Below are positions 33,842 through 42,636 of a stretch of 48,402 nucleotides of DNA, piece after piece. The notes under the pieces were generated by a model that worked only from the letters and a program-made list of their open reading frames with translations, ran no database searches and was not told the DNA's origin. The stretch is from positions 1 to 48,402 of the forward strand of contig JBPCTD010000096.1 of NCBI GenBank assembly GCA_051006515.1, written 5' to 3'. The stretch is from ZLKRG08 sp051006515 (lineage in GTDB: Bacteria > Actinomycetota > Actinomycetes > Nanopelagicales > Nanopelagicaceae). How positions within the stretch are numbered: the first letter of the stretch is position 1; each line of letters begins with the position of its first letter. The position numbers and the translations under genes are program-made.

Positions 33842-34423
33842 TTGAATATTGCAGTAATTGCCTGCGGTGCGATCGCGACTCACATTTCAAATATCGCTTC
33901 CCGCGAAGGTTTTGATATCACTATCTATCCTCTGCCACCGTTACTACACAATCATCCTGAGAAAATCGCTGGCGAAGTAGAAAGTAAATATCTAGAAGTT
34001 AAAGATAAACATCAGAAATTTGCGGTGGCATATGCAGATTGTGGTTCTTACGGTGCCATCGATAAAGTAATTGAGAAATATGGGCTACCGCGCTTAGCAG
34101 GAGATCATTGTTACGATGTCTTTGCAGGGCGTGAAAAAATCTTTAATTTGACCACGACTGGAACCTATTTCTTAACGGATTACTTAGTTAAGAGTTTTCA
34201 CCGTAGCGTGGTGGTCGAGCTTGGTTTAGATCGCCACCCAGAGTTAATCGATGATTACTTTAAGAATTACAGCAAAGTTATGTGGTTGGCGCAGAATCCA
34301 ACTGAAGAATTGAAACTGGCAGCGCAAGCGGCAGCAGATTTAATGAAGTTGCCGCTTGAGATTGAAGTAGTTGGAGAATCAGGCTTGCTTGACGAGCTCA
34401 AGCGCCTTCTTGACCACATCTGA
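33842..34423 (+). CDS. DUF1638 protein linked to corrinoid methyltransferases
   Basis: This 193-residue protein matches the DUF1638 family, whose function is unknown to me and which occurs beside MttB-type methyltransferase genes in anaerobes. It starts IAVIACGAIATHI, has YADCGSYGAID near 63-73 and GDHCYDVFAG near 86-95, so three well-separated Cys and several His could bind a metal or corrinoid. No signal or membrane segment. The TTG start at 33842 has AGGA about seven nt upstream. It is last in the iclR-mtgC-metVF-mtgA-activator operon. Its last 45 nt overlap the 3' end of fdsA on the other strand. Possible roles are cobalt loading, corrinoid chaperone or a redox partner; none is shown. Confidence 0.8.
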   Translation: MNIAVIACGAIATHISNIASREGFDITIYPLPPLLHNHPEKIAGEVESKYLEVKDKHQKFAVAYADCGSYGAIDKVIEKYGLPRLAGDHCYDVFAGREKIFNLTTTGTYFLTDYLVKSFHRSVVVELGLDRHPELIDDYFKNYSKVMWLAQNPTEELKLAAQAAADLMKLPLEIEVVGESGLLDELKRLLDHI

Positions 34424-37366
34424 TAACTGCGCTGGATCCACATCGTCCTGCAGCCTTTGGCGCATTACTGGAGTCCAGAATTGCGTCAAATGATGTGCAA
34501 CTTCAATTTCAGGTGCACTTAGCGCAGGAATATTAGACGCGATCTGATTAGCCATGCGGATAATTGATTGCAGCTGTAAATCGCCAGTTTCGCCATGATG
34601 AACTAATTTCGCAAAGTGTTCACTTGGCTCTACTTGCACTGCAGTTACTTTATATTCCGGGCAATTGGTCGCCCAATCTGAATAATCAGTGGTGATTACG
34701 TTTGCACCTGATTCAGGGAAATGGAATGTTGTATAGACAACGCCAGGTGCTACTTCATCAGTAACGCGAGCGCGCATGATGGTCTGACCTACACGACTTG
34801 AAAGTTTTACCCATGAACCATCTTTGATACCGCGCATCTCTGCATCTGCTTCATGGATATCCAAAGTGTCATGATCGTGCCAAATATTGTTATCTGTTCT
34901 ACGAGTCTGCGCGCCAACGTTATATTGGCTAAGCACACGACCTGTCGTAAGTAGCAATGGGAATTTGCGGTTGGTTTTCTCTTCAGTTGGTACATAAGGA
35001 GTCGGGATGAACTTTCCTTCACCACGCACAAACTTATTAATATGCATAACTGGAGTGCCATGTGGAGCTTCATTGGTTACTGGCCACTGCATGCTGCCTT
35101 CAGCATCTAGCTTGGCATGAGATACACCCGCAAATGTTGGCGTAGTTGCAGCAATTTCATCCATGATCTGTGCGGCATTGTCATAATGCATGTTGTAGCC
35201 AAGCGCTTTAGCCAAATCACAAGTTACTTCCCATTCGGACTTTCCAGTCTTTGATGGCATTACTGGACGAACTCGATTGATACGTCGTTCGGCGTTTGTG
35301 AAAGTGCCATCTTTTTCAAGGAATGAAGTGCCAGGTAAGAATACGTGGGCATACTTAGCGGTTTCATTCAAGAAAAGATCTTGCACTATCACCATATCCA
35401 TCGCGGCAAGACCAGCAGTCACATGCTGAGTATTTGGATCTGATTGCGCGATATCTTCACCTTGAATATAAATGCCTTTATATTCACCAGCAATTGCCGC
35501 ATCCAACATATTCGGTATGCGCATGCCAGGCTTCTCTTTTAAAGTTACGCCCCAAAGTTTCTCGTAAATGGCACGAGTTTCAACACTTGAAATATGGCGA
35601 TAACCTGGAAGTTCATGCGGGAATGAACCCATATCGCAAGAACCTTGAACGTTGTTCTGTCCACGAAGTGGATTTACACCCACACCCTTACGACCAATAT
35701 TTCCAGTTGCCATTGCAAGGTTTGCAATACCCATAACCATGGTTGAACCTTGGCTATGTTCGGTTACACCTAATCCATAATAAATCGCAGCATTTGGAAC
35801 GCTGGCATACAGCCTTGCTGCTTCACGAATTTTTGCCGCTGGAACTGAAGAAACTTGCTCCATCGCTTCCGGAGAATTCTCTGGGCGCTTAATAAACTCC
35901 GCCCACTCTTTGAAGCTTTCGTTATCGCAACGTTCCGCGATGAATTTTTCATCAGCTAAACCTTCAGTCATAACCACATGCGCAATTGCATTAATGATTG
36001 CCACGTTTGTGCCAGGAAGCAGTTGTAGATGATGTGCCGCTTCGATATGTGCTGTACGCACCAATTCAATTTGGCGTGGATCAACCACGATCAATTTGGC
36101 ACCTTTACGAAGCGCTTGCTTCATACGTGAAGCAAATACTGGGTGCGCCGCAGTTGGATTTGCACCAATCAACATAATTACATCGGCGTGTTCGACTGAT
36201 TCAAAATCTTGCGTACCAGCAGAGGTACCAAAAGTCTGCTTCAAGCCATAACCAGTTGGTGAATGGCAGACACGCGCGCAGGTATCAACGTTGTTATTAC
36301 CAAATGCCGCACGAATCAATTTTTGAACTACATAAACTTCTTCATTGGTGCAACGAGATGAAGTGATACCACCAATTGCATCAACGCCATGCTTTTCTTG
36401 AATTGTTTTCAAACCTTTAGCGGCGTACGCAATCGCTTCATCCCAAGATACTTTTCGCCATTCATCGGTGATTTTTTCGCGGATCATTGGTTGTAATTGG
36501 CGATCTTGGTGCGCGGCATATCCCCATGCAAAACGTCCCTTTACGCAGGAATGTCCTTCGTTAGCGCCGCCTGCTTTAAGCGGAATCATGCGGACAACTT
36601 CGTTGCCCTTCATCTCCGCTTTAAATGAGCAACCCACGCCGCAATAAGCACAGGTAGTAATTACTGAACGATCAGGTGCACCAATGGTTAGTAAATTCTT
36701 CTCTTTTAACGCACCAGTCGGGCAAGCTTGAACACAAGCACCACAAGAGACGCACTCTGATTCAATAAATGATTTATTACCAGAGCTAACGCGTGCATCA
36801 AAGGCGCGGCCAGAAATTGTTAACGCAAATGTTCCTTGAACTTCATCGCAGGCACGTACGCAACGATTACAGACGATACATTCGGTGGAATCAAAATTAA
36901 AATATGGATTGCTCTCATCTTTAGGAATATCTAAGTGCGTTTTCTTTGCTACATAGCGCACATCTTTCAAGCCAACTTTTTTAGCCATGCCATGAACTTG
37001 GCAAGCATCTCCGACTTCACAAGTTTCTGGGTGATCAGATAGATAAAGCTCCATCACACCTTGGCGTAATCGATCAATTTTTTCAGAAGAGGTAGCAATC
37101 ACCATGCCATCTGCAACTGGTGTGGTGCAGGAAGATGGTGTGCCTTTGCGACCATCAATTTCGACAACACAAAGTCGGCAAGAACCGAATGCTTTTAATT
37201 TATCGGTAGCGCAAAGTTTTGGAATATCAATGCCCGCTTCGGCTGCGGCGCGCATGATTGAAGTATCTGCTGGGACTTCGACCTGCTTGCCATCAATTGT
37301 GACGCTAACTTTTTCGGCGCGCTTTGAGGCAGGAGTACCGAAATCTGGTTCCATAATTAAGCTCAT
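34379..37366 (-). CDS. fdsA: NAD-dependent formate dehydrogenase, molybdenum subunit (FdsA-like)
   Basis: This catalytic subunit of about 995 residues oxidises formate to CO2. An N-terminal NuoG-like part binds clusters: a [2Fe-2S] set (Cys near 52, 63, 66, 80), a His-Cys3 site in HPETCEVGDAC, and two ferredoxin-type [4Fe-4S] sets near 163-173 and 205-215. The molybdopterin part has the [4Fe-4S] set CAYCGVGC near 239, plus a Cys near 274. VDTCARVCHSPTGYGL near 360-375 places Cys at the position of selenocysteine in FdhF, followed by the catalytic His. The ATG at 37366 has GGAGG six nt upstream and shares 1 nt with the fdsB stop (TGATG). It is the last gene of the gntR-to-fdsA operon. Confidence 0.95.
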   Translation of the reverse strand: MSLIMEPDFGTPASKRAEKVSVTIDGKQVEVPADTSIMRAAAEAGIDIPKLCATDKLKAFGSCRLCVVEIDGRKGTPSSCTTPVADGMVIATSSEKIDRLRQGVMELYLSDHPETCEVGDACQVHGMAKKVGLKDVRYVAKKTHLDIPKDESNPYFNFDSTECIVCNRCVRACDEVQGTFALTISGRAFDARVSSGNKSFIESECVSCGACVQACPTGALKEKNLLTIGAPDRSVITTCAYCGVGCSFKAEMKGNEVVRMIPLKAGGANEGHSCVKGRFAWGYAAHQDRQLQPMIREKITDEWRKVSWDEAIAYAAKGLKTIQEKHGVDAIGGITSSRCTNEEVYVVQKLIRAAFGNNNVDTCARVCHSPTGYGLKQTFGTSAGTQDFESVEHADVIMLIGANPTAAHPVFASRMKQALRKGAKLIVVDPRQIELVRTAHIEAAHHLQLLPGTNVAIINAIAHVVMTEGLADEKFIAERCDNESFKEWAEFIKRPENSPEAMEQVSSVPAAKIREAARLYASVPNAAIYYGLGVTEHSQGSTMVMGIANLAMATGNIGRKGVGVNPLRGQNNVQGSCDMGSFPHELPGYRHISSVETRAIYEKLWGVTLKEKPGMRIPNMLDAAIAGEYKGIYIQGEDIAQSDPNTQHVTAGLAAMDMVIVQDLFLNETAKYAHVFLPGTSFLEKDGTFTNAERRINRVRPVMPSKTGKSEWEVTCDLAKALGYNMHYDNAAQIMDEIAATTPTFAGVSHAKLDAEGSMQWPVTNEAPHGTPVMHINKFVRGEGKFIPTPYVPTEEKTNRKFPLLLTTGRVLSQYNVGAQTRRTDNNIWHDHDTLDIHEADAEMRGIKDGSWVKLSSRVGQTIMRARVTDEVAPGVVYTTFHFPESGANVITTDYSDWATNCPEYKVTAVQVEPSEHFAKLVHHGETGDLQLQSIIRMANQIASNIPALSAPEIEVAHHLTQFWTPVMRQRLQDDVDPAQLSDVVKKALELVKQA

Positions 37367-38844
37367 CACTTACCTCCGAAGTCTTCTGGGAAATTACTTA
37401 GCGCGCTCTTTACCGGAAGTGGTGTTAGTCCACCCATTGCACAGAGCGAACCGTCGGTCATTACTTCGCAAAGATCCAAGAGGAGCTCTTTATTCTTTGC
37501 GACATCCTTCCCGGCGATAATTAAATCAATAGTCTCTACGCCACGGGTAGAGCCAATTCGGCATGGCGTGCATTTGCCGCATGATTCAATGGAGCAGAAC
37601 TCCATGGCAAAGCGAGCCTGTTTCGCTAAATTGACTGAATCGTCAAAGACCACGATGCCACCATGGCCCAACATGCCGCCGGCAGCCAACATTGATTCAT
37701 AATCTGCGCTGGTATTTAACTTATCAGCACCAAAATATGCACCAAGTGGTCCACCAACTTGAACAGCGCGCAGCGCTCTACCACTTAGCGTTCCACCGCC
37801 AAAACCATTTACCAATTCATCTAGCGTAATTCCAAAGCCAGTTTCGACAATGCCACCTTGTTTGATATTTCCCGCTAATTGGAAAACTTGGGTACCAAGT
37901 GATTTACCAACACCGCGCGCTTTGTAACTTGCAGCGCCACTTGCCAGAATTTCTGGTACTGAGGCTAAAGTCAAAACGTTGTTAATGATTGTGGGCTTAC
38001 CAAATAGACCTTCCAGTGCTGGTAGTGGTGGTTTTGCTCGAACTACACCGCGCTTTCCTTCAAGTGATTCCAACATCGCAGTCTCTTCGCCACAGACATA
38101 CGAACCAGCGCCAACGCGCACCTTTAATTCGAAATTACCAAGTTTTGGGGTAGCAATTTCGATAGCTTTACGCATTTGTTTAATTGCATCTGGATATTCA
38201 GATCTGACGTAAATAAAACCTTTGGTAGCCCCGACAGCTAAAGCCGCAATTGCCATACCTTCGATTAATGTAAATGGATCAGCTTCCATCAAAATGCGAT
38301 CAGCAAAAGTTCCGCTATCGCCTTCATCTGCGTTGCAGCAGACATACTTTTGATCTGATTTAGCATCTAGAACTGTTTTCCATTTAATTCCGGCGGGAAA
38401 TCCTGCACCACCGCGCCCACGTAGACCAGATTCGGTAACTTCTGCCACAATTTCTGCGCCACTCATACTTTGCGCTTTAGTTAAACCTTTAAATCCACCA
38501 TGTGCTTCATAGTCACTAAGTGAAAGTGGATCAATAATTCCAACGCGCTTATAAGTTACGCGATCTTGCTTCTTTAACCATTCAAATTCAGCTACGTCGC
38601 CAATTGATTGGTGGCTGCCATCTAATACTGCGGCTGCGTTATCTGGCGAGACATTTGGATATCCAATGCGCTTGCCATTTATTTCTACCTCGACAAGTGG
38701 CTCAAGCCAGAGCGCTCCACGAGTTCCGTTACGAACAATTGTCAGATCCAAATTTTGTTTTGCAGCCTCTGCTGCAATTGCCACTGCCACTAAATCTGCG
38801 CCAATTGATTGCGCAGCAGAATCTCCTGGAATATAAATTTTCAT
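37366..38844 (-). CDS. fdsB: NAD-dependent formate dehydrogenase, FMN/NADH subunit (FdsB, NuoF-like)
   Basis: This 492-residue subunit passes electrons from the formate site to NAD+. An N-terminal thioredoxin-like part (about 1-90) is followed by the NuoF core. GLRGRGGAGFPAGIKW (140-155) and NADEGDSGTFADR bind FMN, GAGSYVCGEETAM contacts NADH, and ESCGKCTPCRIGS near 415-430 carries the [4Fe-4S] cluster. This is the same build as FdsB of soluble FdsABG enzymes. The start overlaps the fdsG stop by 4 nt. With FdsG and FdsA next to it, a cytoplasmic NADH-producing formate dehydrogenase is well supported. Confidence 0.94.
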   Translation of the reverse strand: MKIYIPGDSAAQSIGADLVAVAIAAEAAKQNLDLTIVRNGTRGALWLEPLVEVEINGKRIGYPNVSPDNAAAVLDGSHQSIGDVAEFEWLKKQDRVTYKRVGIIDPLSLSDYEAHGGFKGLTKAQSMSGAEIVAEVTESGLRGRGGAGFPAGIKWKTVLDAKSDQKYVCCNADEGDSGTFADRILMEADPFTLIEGMAIAALAVGATKGFIYVRSEYPDAIKQMRKAIEIATPKLGNFELKVRVGAGSYVCGEETAMLESLEGKRGVVRAKPPLPALEGLFGKPTIINNVLTLASVPEILASGAASYKARGVGKSLGTQVFQLAGNIKQGGIVETGFGITLDELVNGFGGGTLSGRALRAVQVGGPLGAYFGADKLNTSADYESMLAAGGMLGHGGIVVFDDSVNLAKQARFAMEFCSIESCGKCTPCRIGSTRGVETIDLIIAGKDVAKNKELLLDLCEVMTDGSLCAMGGLTPLPVKSALSNFPEDFGGK

Positions 38845-39254
38845 TTCAACTTCTCCAAAGTTGCGCGGCCAATTAAACGATCACCAATCATTGCAGCAGG
38901 TCCAAGTGCACAGTTACCAAAGCAATAGCCTTTCTCCACTTCAAGGCCAGCTTTTTCGGCATCTGCAATTAGTTGATCACAGCCAACTGCTTGACAAGCT
39001 TCCGCCGCACAAATCTTCACTAACTTTTCAGATTTACTTGGTTCGCTCTTTAAGTCATGATAATAAGAGAAGGTGCCAAAAACTTCTGCTCTGGAAACGT
39101 TAAAGCTGCTTGCAATTAAATCAATTGCTTGATCATCAACATAACCAAACTTCTCTTGAATCGCTTGTAGCGCAATCAATACCGGACCTGGTTCATCGCG
39201 AAATGCCGCAATTACATCTTCTGCAATTGCGACATCCCACTTTGAATAACTCAT
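38841..39254 (-). CDS. fdsG: NAD-dependent formate dehydrogenase, NuoE-like subunit (FdsG)
   Basis: This 137-residue thioredoxin-fold subunit carries one [2Fe-2S] cluster with Cys82 and Cys87 (ICAAEACQAVGC) and Cys111 and Cys115 (YCFGNCALGPA). The first half is the helical part of NuoE, with VLIALQAIQEKFGYV. It sits between Fhs and FdsB with 1-nt and 4-nt overlaps. The order G-B-A is that of fds operons. The small FdsD subunit found in proteobacteria is not seen here. Confidence 0.93.
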   Translation of the reverse strand: MSYSKWDVAIAEDVIAAFRDEPGPVLIALQAIQEKFGYVDDQAIDLIASSFNVSRAEVFGTFSYYHDLKSEPSKSEKLVKICAAEACQAVGCDQLIADAEKAGLEVEKGYCFGNCALGPAAMIGDRLIGRATLEKLK

Positions 39255-40918
39255 TAGAAGAGCCCCACCACTTTGCCATCAACATAATCGATCTTCTCAG
39301 CAGATGGCAGCTTAGGTAAGCCAGGCATTGTCATAATCTCTCCGCAAACCAAAACCACGAATTCCGCACCTGCAGATAATCGCACTTCACGGATGTTTAA
39401 GGAATGGCCTGATGGCGCACCACGTAACGAGGCATCGGTCGAGAATGAATATTGAGTCTTTGCAATACAGATTGGGTAGTGACCGTAACCCGACTCTTGT
39501 AGCTCCTTCAATTTATTTCGTACCTTGGCATCGGCAGTTACTTCTGCAGCGCCATATATCTTGGTTGCAATTGCTACAGCTTTATCCCAAAGCGTGGCCT
39601 CATCTGGATATACAAAAGTGACTTTATTTGGCTGTTCGCAGAGTTCAACCACGATTTCCGCCAATTCGGTGGCACCTTTTCCACCCTCAGCCCAGTGGTT
39701 TGCCAAGGTGATCTTTGCGCCCATCGCCTCTACTTTCTTTCGAAGTAGCGCAATTTCATTGTCGGTATCGCTTACAAACTTGTTGATTGATACAACTACT
39801 GGGATGTTGTAAACCTTAGAGACGTTATGAACATGGCGCTCTAAATTAACAATTCCCTTTTCTAGCGCATCTAAGTTTTCAGTGGTTAGCTCTTTTAGGT
39901 CTGCGCCACCGTGATACTTCAAAGCACGGATTGTTGCCACGATTACACAGGCATCTGGACGTAAACCTGACTTACGGCACTTAATGTCAATGAACTTTTC
40001 TGCACCTAAATCTGCACCAAAGCCAGCTTCTGTAACTACGTAATCCGCAATCTTCATTGCCGATTTAGTTGCAATTACTGAGTTGCAACCATGTGCAATG
40101 TTTGCAAATGGTCCGCCATGGATAAATGCAGGAGTATTTTCTAGCGTCTGTACTAAGTTAGGTTGGAAAGCATCCTTTAAAATAACGGTCATTGCGCCTT
40201 GTGCATTTAGATCTTTAGCTAAAACTGGTTTCTTGTCAGTGGTGTAACCAACAACAATATTTGAAATTCGCTCCTTAAGATCTTCGATAGAGGTAGCAAG
40301 GCAGAAAATCGCCATAATCTCTGAAGCGACGACAATATCAAAACCATCTTGACGTGGATAGCCATTTCCAACGCCACCTAAAGAGTTAACGATTTCACGA
40401 AGCGCGCGATCATTCATATCTACAACGCGCTTCCAAGCAACGCGACGTACATCAATATTTAGCGCATTTCCGTGATGAATATGATTATCAACTAATGCTG
40501 CCAATAAATTGTTAGCAAGTGCGATGGCGTTGAAATCGCCAGTGAAGTGAAGGTTGATATCTTCCATTGGTACAACCTGGGCATAACCGCCGCCTGCAGC
40601 ACCACCTTTCATGCCGAAAACTGGCCCTAATGATGGTTCGCGTAAGCAAATCAATGAATTCTTGCCAATATGACGAAGTGCATCACCTAATCCAACTGTG
40701 GTTGTGGTCTTGCCCTCTCCGGCTGGTGTCGGAGAAATCGCAGTTACTAGAACTAACTTACTATTTTTCTTTTCAGGTAGTGAGTCCAAATACTTTAGTG
40801 ACATCTTCGCTTTGTAATGTCCATAAGGTTCTAAGTGCTCTGCCGCAATGCCAAGCATCGCACCAATCTCTTGGATTGGCTTCATTGTTGCTTTTTGAGC
40901 AATTTCGATATCAGACAC
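39254..40918 (-). CDS. fhs: Formate-tetrahydrofolate ligase
   Basis: Fhs interconverts formate, THF and ATP with 10-formyl-THF, ADP and phosphate. The 554-residue protein has the P-loop-like TPAGEGKTT at 64-72, REPSLGPVFGMKGGAAGGGYAQ in short pieces through the formate/THF region, and HLTGDF-like HFTGDFNAI. Later parts include FANIAHG, ADYVVTEAGFGADLGAEKF and MPGLPKLP near the end. I use the GTG at 40918, two nt after the etfA stop, giving the usual length; the longer frame to 40951 lies within etfA. Placed before fdsGBA, it most likely runs from formyl-THF to formate, making ATP while oxidising methyl groups from betaine. Confidence 0.95.
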   Translation of the reverse strand: MSDIEIAQKATMKPIQEIGAMLGIAAEHLEPYGHYKAKMSLKYLDSLPEKKNSKLVLVTAISPTPAGEGKTTTTVGLGDALRHIGKNSLICLREPSLGPVFGMKGGAAGGGYAQVVPMEDINLHFTGDFNAIALANNLLAALVDNHIHHGNALNIDVRRVAWKRVVDMNDRALREIVNSLGGVGNGYPRQDGFDIVVASEIMAIFCLATSIEDLKERISNIVVGYTTDKKPVLAKDLNAQGAMTVILKDAFQPNLVQTLENTPAFIHGGPFANIAHGCNSVIATKSAMKIADYVVTEAGFGADLGAEKFIDIKCRKSGLRPDACVIVATIRALKYHGGADLKELTTENLDALEKGIVNLERHVHNVSKVYNIPVVVSINKFVSDTDNEIALLRKKVEAMGAKITLANHWAEGGKGATELAEIVVELCEQPNKVTFVYPDEATLWDKAVAIATKIYGAAEVTADAKVRNKLKELQESGYGHYPICIAKTQYSFSTDASLRGAPSGHSLNIREVRLSAGAEFVVLVCGEIMTMPGLPKLPSAEKIDYVDGKVVGLF

Positions 40919-40919
40919 T

Positions 40920-41879
40920 TTATGCACCCTTCGCTTGTTTAACAGCTTCAATTAATTTTGGAAGAACTTGATGAAGATCTCCAACAATTCCGTAATCTGC
41001 ATAACGGAAAATCGTGGCTTCAGGATCAGTATTAATTGCCACAATGTTTTTACTGTTCTTCATGCCCGCAATATGTTGCATCGCGCCACTGATACCGCAC
41101 GCGAGATATAACTCAGGTGCGACTTTGGTTCCGGTCTGCCCAACTTGCTCTGAATGCGGACGCCAACCAGATGCAGTTACCACGCGAGAGCATCCAACTG
41201 CGCCGCCTAATAAAGATGCCAACTCTTCGATTACACCGAAACCTTCTGGTCCGCCAACGCCGCGGCCACCAGAAACGATAATTTTGGCATCAGCCAAAGT
41301 AACGCCGCCAGAATTACTATCTCCAACGCGGTCGATAACTTTTACTTGTGTATCTTCTGAGTTTAAGTTTGCGCTAAATTCTTTAATTTCTGCGCTACCA
41401 CCAATTTCTTCTGGTTCAAAAGCTAAAGCCATGAATGATGCAATTAGAAGATCTGCGTGAACATTTGCATCTTCTAAGAGATTACCGGCCCAACGCGCGC
41501 GCACAACTTTATGTGGCGAACCTAATGTGATGCTGGTGCACTCTGCCGCCATCGGTAAATCTAAGAATGCAGCCAGGTGTGCAAGCTGTTCATTGCCACG
41601 TGGCGAACCAGCTGCAAAAACAGCGGCTGGCTTTAGATTTTCCACCAATTGGACCAGCGCTTTACCTGAAGCCATCGGTGCATAATCAGTAAGTTCAGGA
41701 TTATTTACAACATGTAAAACTTTGGCACCGAATTTGCCAACTTCGGCAGCAACTTGAGCGCCACTTGCGCCAATTACAACTGCCTGAACATCGCTGTCGA
41801 TCTTAGTTGCCGCAGTTAACGCACGAGTTGAAAGTGGATCTAATGTCCCACGGTCATGATCTACAAGTACTAACAACAT
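40920..41879 (-). CDS. etfA: Electron transfer flavoprotein alpha subunit
   Basis: This 319-residue subunit binds FAD in its C-terminal domain: VSGGRGVGGPEGF, SRVVTASGW, VGQTGTKVAPELYLACGISGAMQH and the INTDPEATIFRYADYGIVGD stretch, which is the family signature. The N-terminal domain opens MLLVLVDHDRG. Together with EtfB it takes electrons from acyl-CoA-type or dimethylglycine/sarcosine-type dehydrogenases. The gene lies directly after etfB (1-nt overlap) and that after the dimethylglycine dehydrogenase gene, so this ETF is probably dedicated to it. The ETF:quinone oxidoreductase that should follow is not in the window. Confidence 0.95.
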   Translation of the reverse strand: MLLVLVDHDRGTLDPLSTRALTAATKIDSDVQAVVIGASGAQVAAEVGKFGAKVLHVVNNPELTDYAPMASGKALVQLVENLKPAAVFAAGSPRGNEQLAHLAAFLDLPMAAECTSITLGSPHKVVRARWAGNLLEDANVHADLLIASFMALAFEPEEIGGSAEIKEFSANLNSEDTQVKVIDRVGDSNSGGVTLADAKIIVSGGRGVGGPEGFGVIEELASLLGGAVGCSRVVTASGWRPHSEQVGQTGTKVAPELYLACGISGAMQHIAGMKNSKNIVAINTDPEATIFRYADYGIVGDLHQVLPKLIEAVKQAKGA

Positions 41880-42634
41880 TAGAGGACTCCAATCTGCTTT
41901 AACTTATCGACTAAGGCCGGAACGGCATCGGCACCATTTCCAAGAATTTCTGCGCCAGTTGCTTTTGATGGCACTACTGAAAGTTTTAATTTCTCAAGCT
42001 TTGGTGCGCTTCCGCCTGCCGCTTTTATATCAACTGGTTTTTTACGTGCTTGCATACGCCCAGGTACTGATGGATAACGAGGAACATTTAAACCATCGCG
42101 CACGGTAACAATTGCAGGAAGTGGCGCTTCATAAACTTCTCGTGAAGTTCCCACCACTCGCTCGCCACGAACTTTTCCGCCTTCAACTTTCATCGCTTTA
42201 ACATTGGTGATGATTGGCATACCAAGTGCATGCGCTACACGAATATGACTTTGATATCCGGCGCTATCCGCAGATTCGGCACCGAAGATAATCATGTCGA
42301 ATTTAGTTGGCTCTGCTTTGATTGCTTCAACTAGCGCATTAGCAGTTGCTTGTGGATCCCAATCTTGGCCATCTGTTTCGAGCAAAATAGCGCGGCTAGC
42401 ACCAACAGCAAGCGAAGCTCTAAGTTGTTCTTCGGCATCTGTTGGTCCAAGTGTAAGTAGCGTTAACTGACCACCGATTTGTTCGGTTAGTTGTACTCCA
42501 GCTTCAACTGCATTCTCTTCGTGAGGTGATATGCCGTAACCAAGGTTGTCTGTTAATAAGCTCTGATTATCTGGAGTCAGCATCAACTGACTGCCAGTAA
42601 TCGGAACTCGTTTAATACAAGCCAAAATCTCCAT
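41879..42634 (-). CDS. etfB: Electron transfer flavoprotein beta subunit
   Basis: This 251-residue subunit has the EtfB build: ILACIKRVP at the start, LGYGISPHEENAVEAGVQL, LTLGPTDAEEQLRASLAVGASRAIL in mid-first-half, FGAESADSAGYQSH and PAIVTVRDGLNVPRYPSVPGRM in the second half. Ala-rich loop residues for AMP are plausible. It starts two nt after the dimethylglycine dehydrogenase stop, as expected for a dedicated electron acceptor. Confidence 0.95.
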   Translation of the reverse strand: MEILACIKRVPITGSQLMLTPDNQSLLTDNLGYGISPHEENAVEAGVQLTEQIGGQLTLLTLGPTDAEEQLRASLAVGASRAILLETDGQDWDPQATANALVEAIKAEPTKFDMIIFGAESADSAGYQSHIRVAHALGMPIITNVKAMKVEGGKVRGERVVGTSREVYEAPLPAIVTVRDGLNVPRYPSVPGRMQARKKPVDIKAAGGSAPKLEKLKLSVVPSKATGAEILGNGADAVPALVDKLKQIGVL

Positions 42635-42636
42635 TT

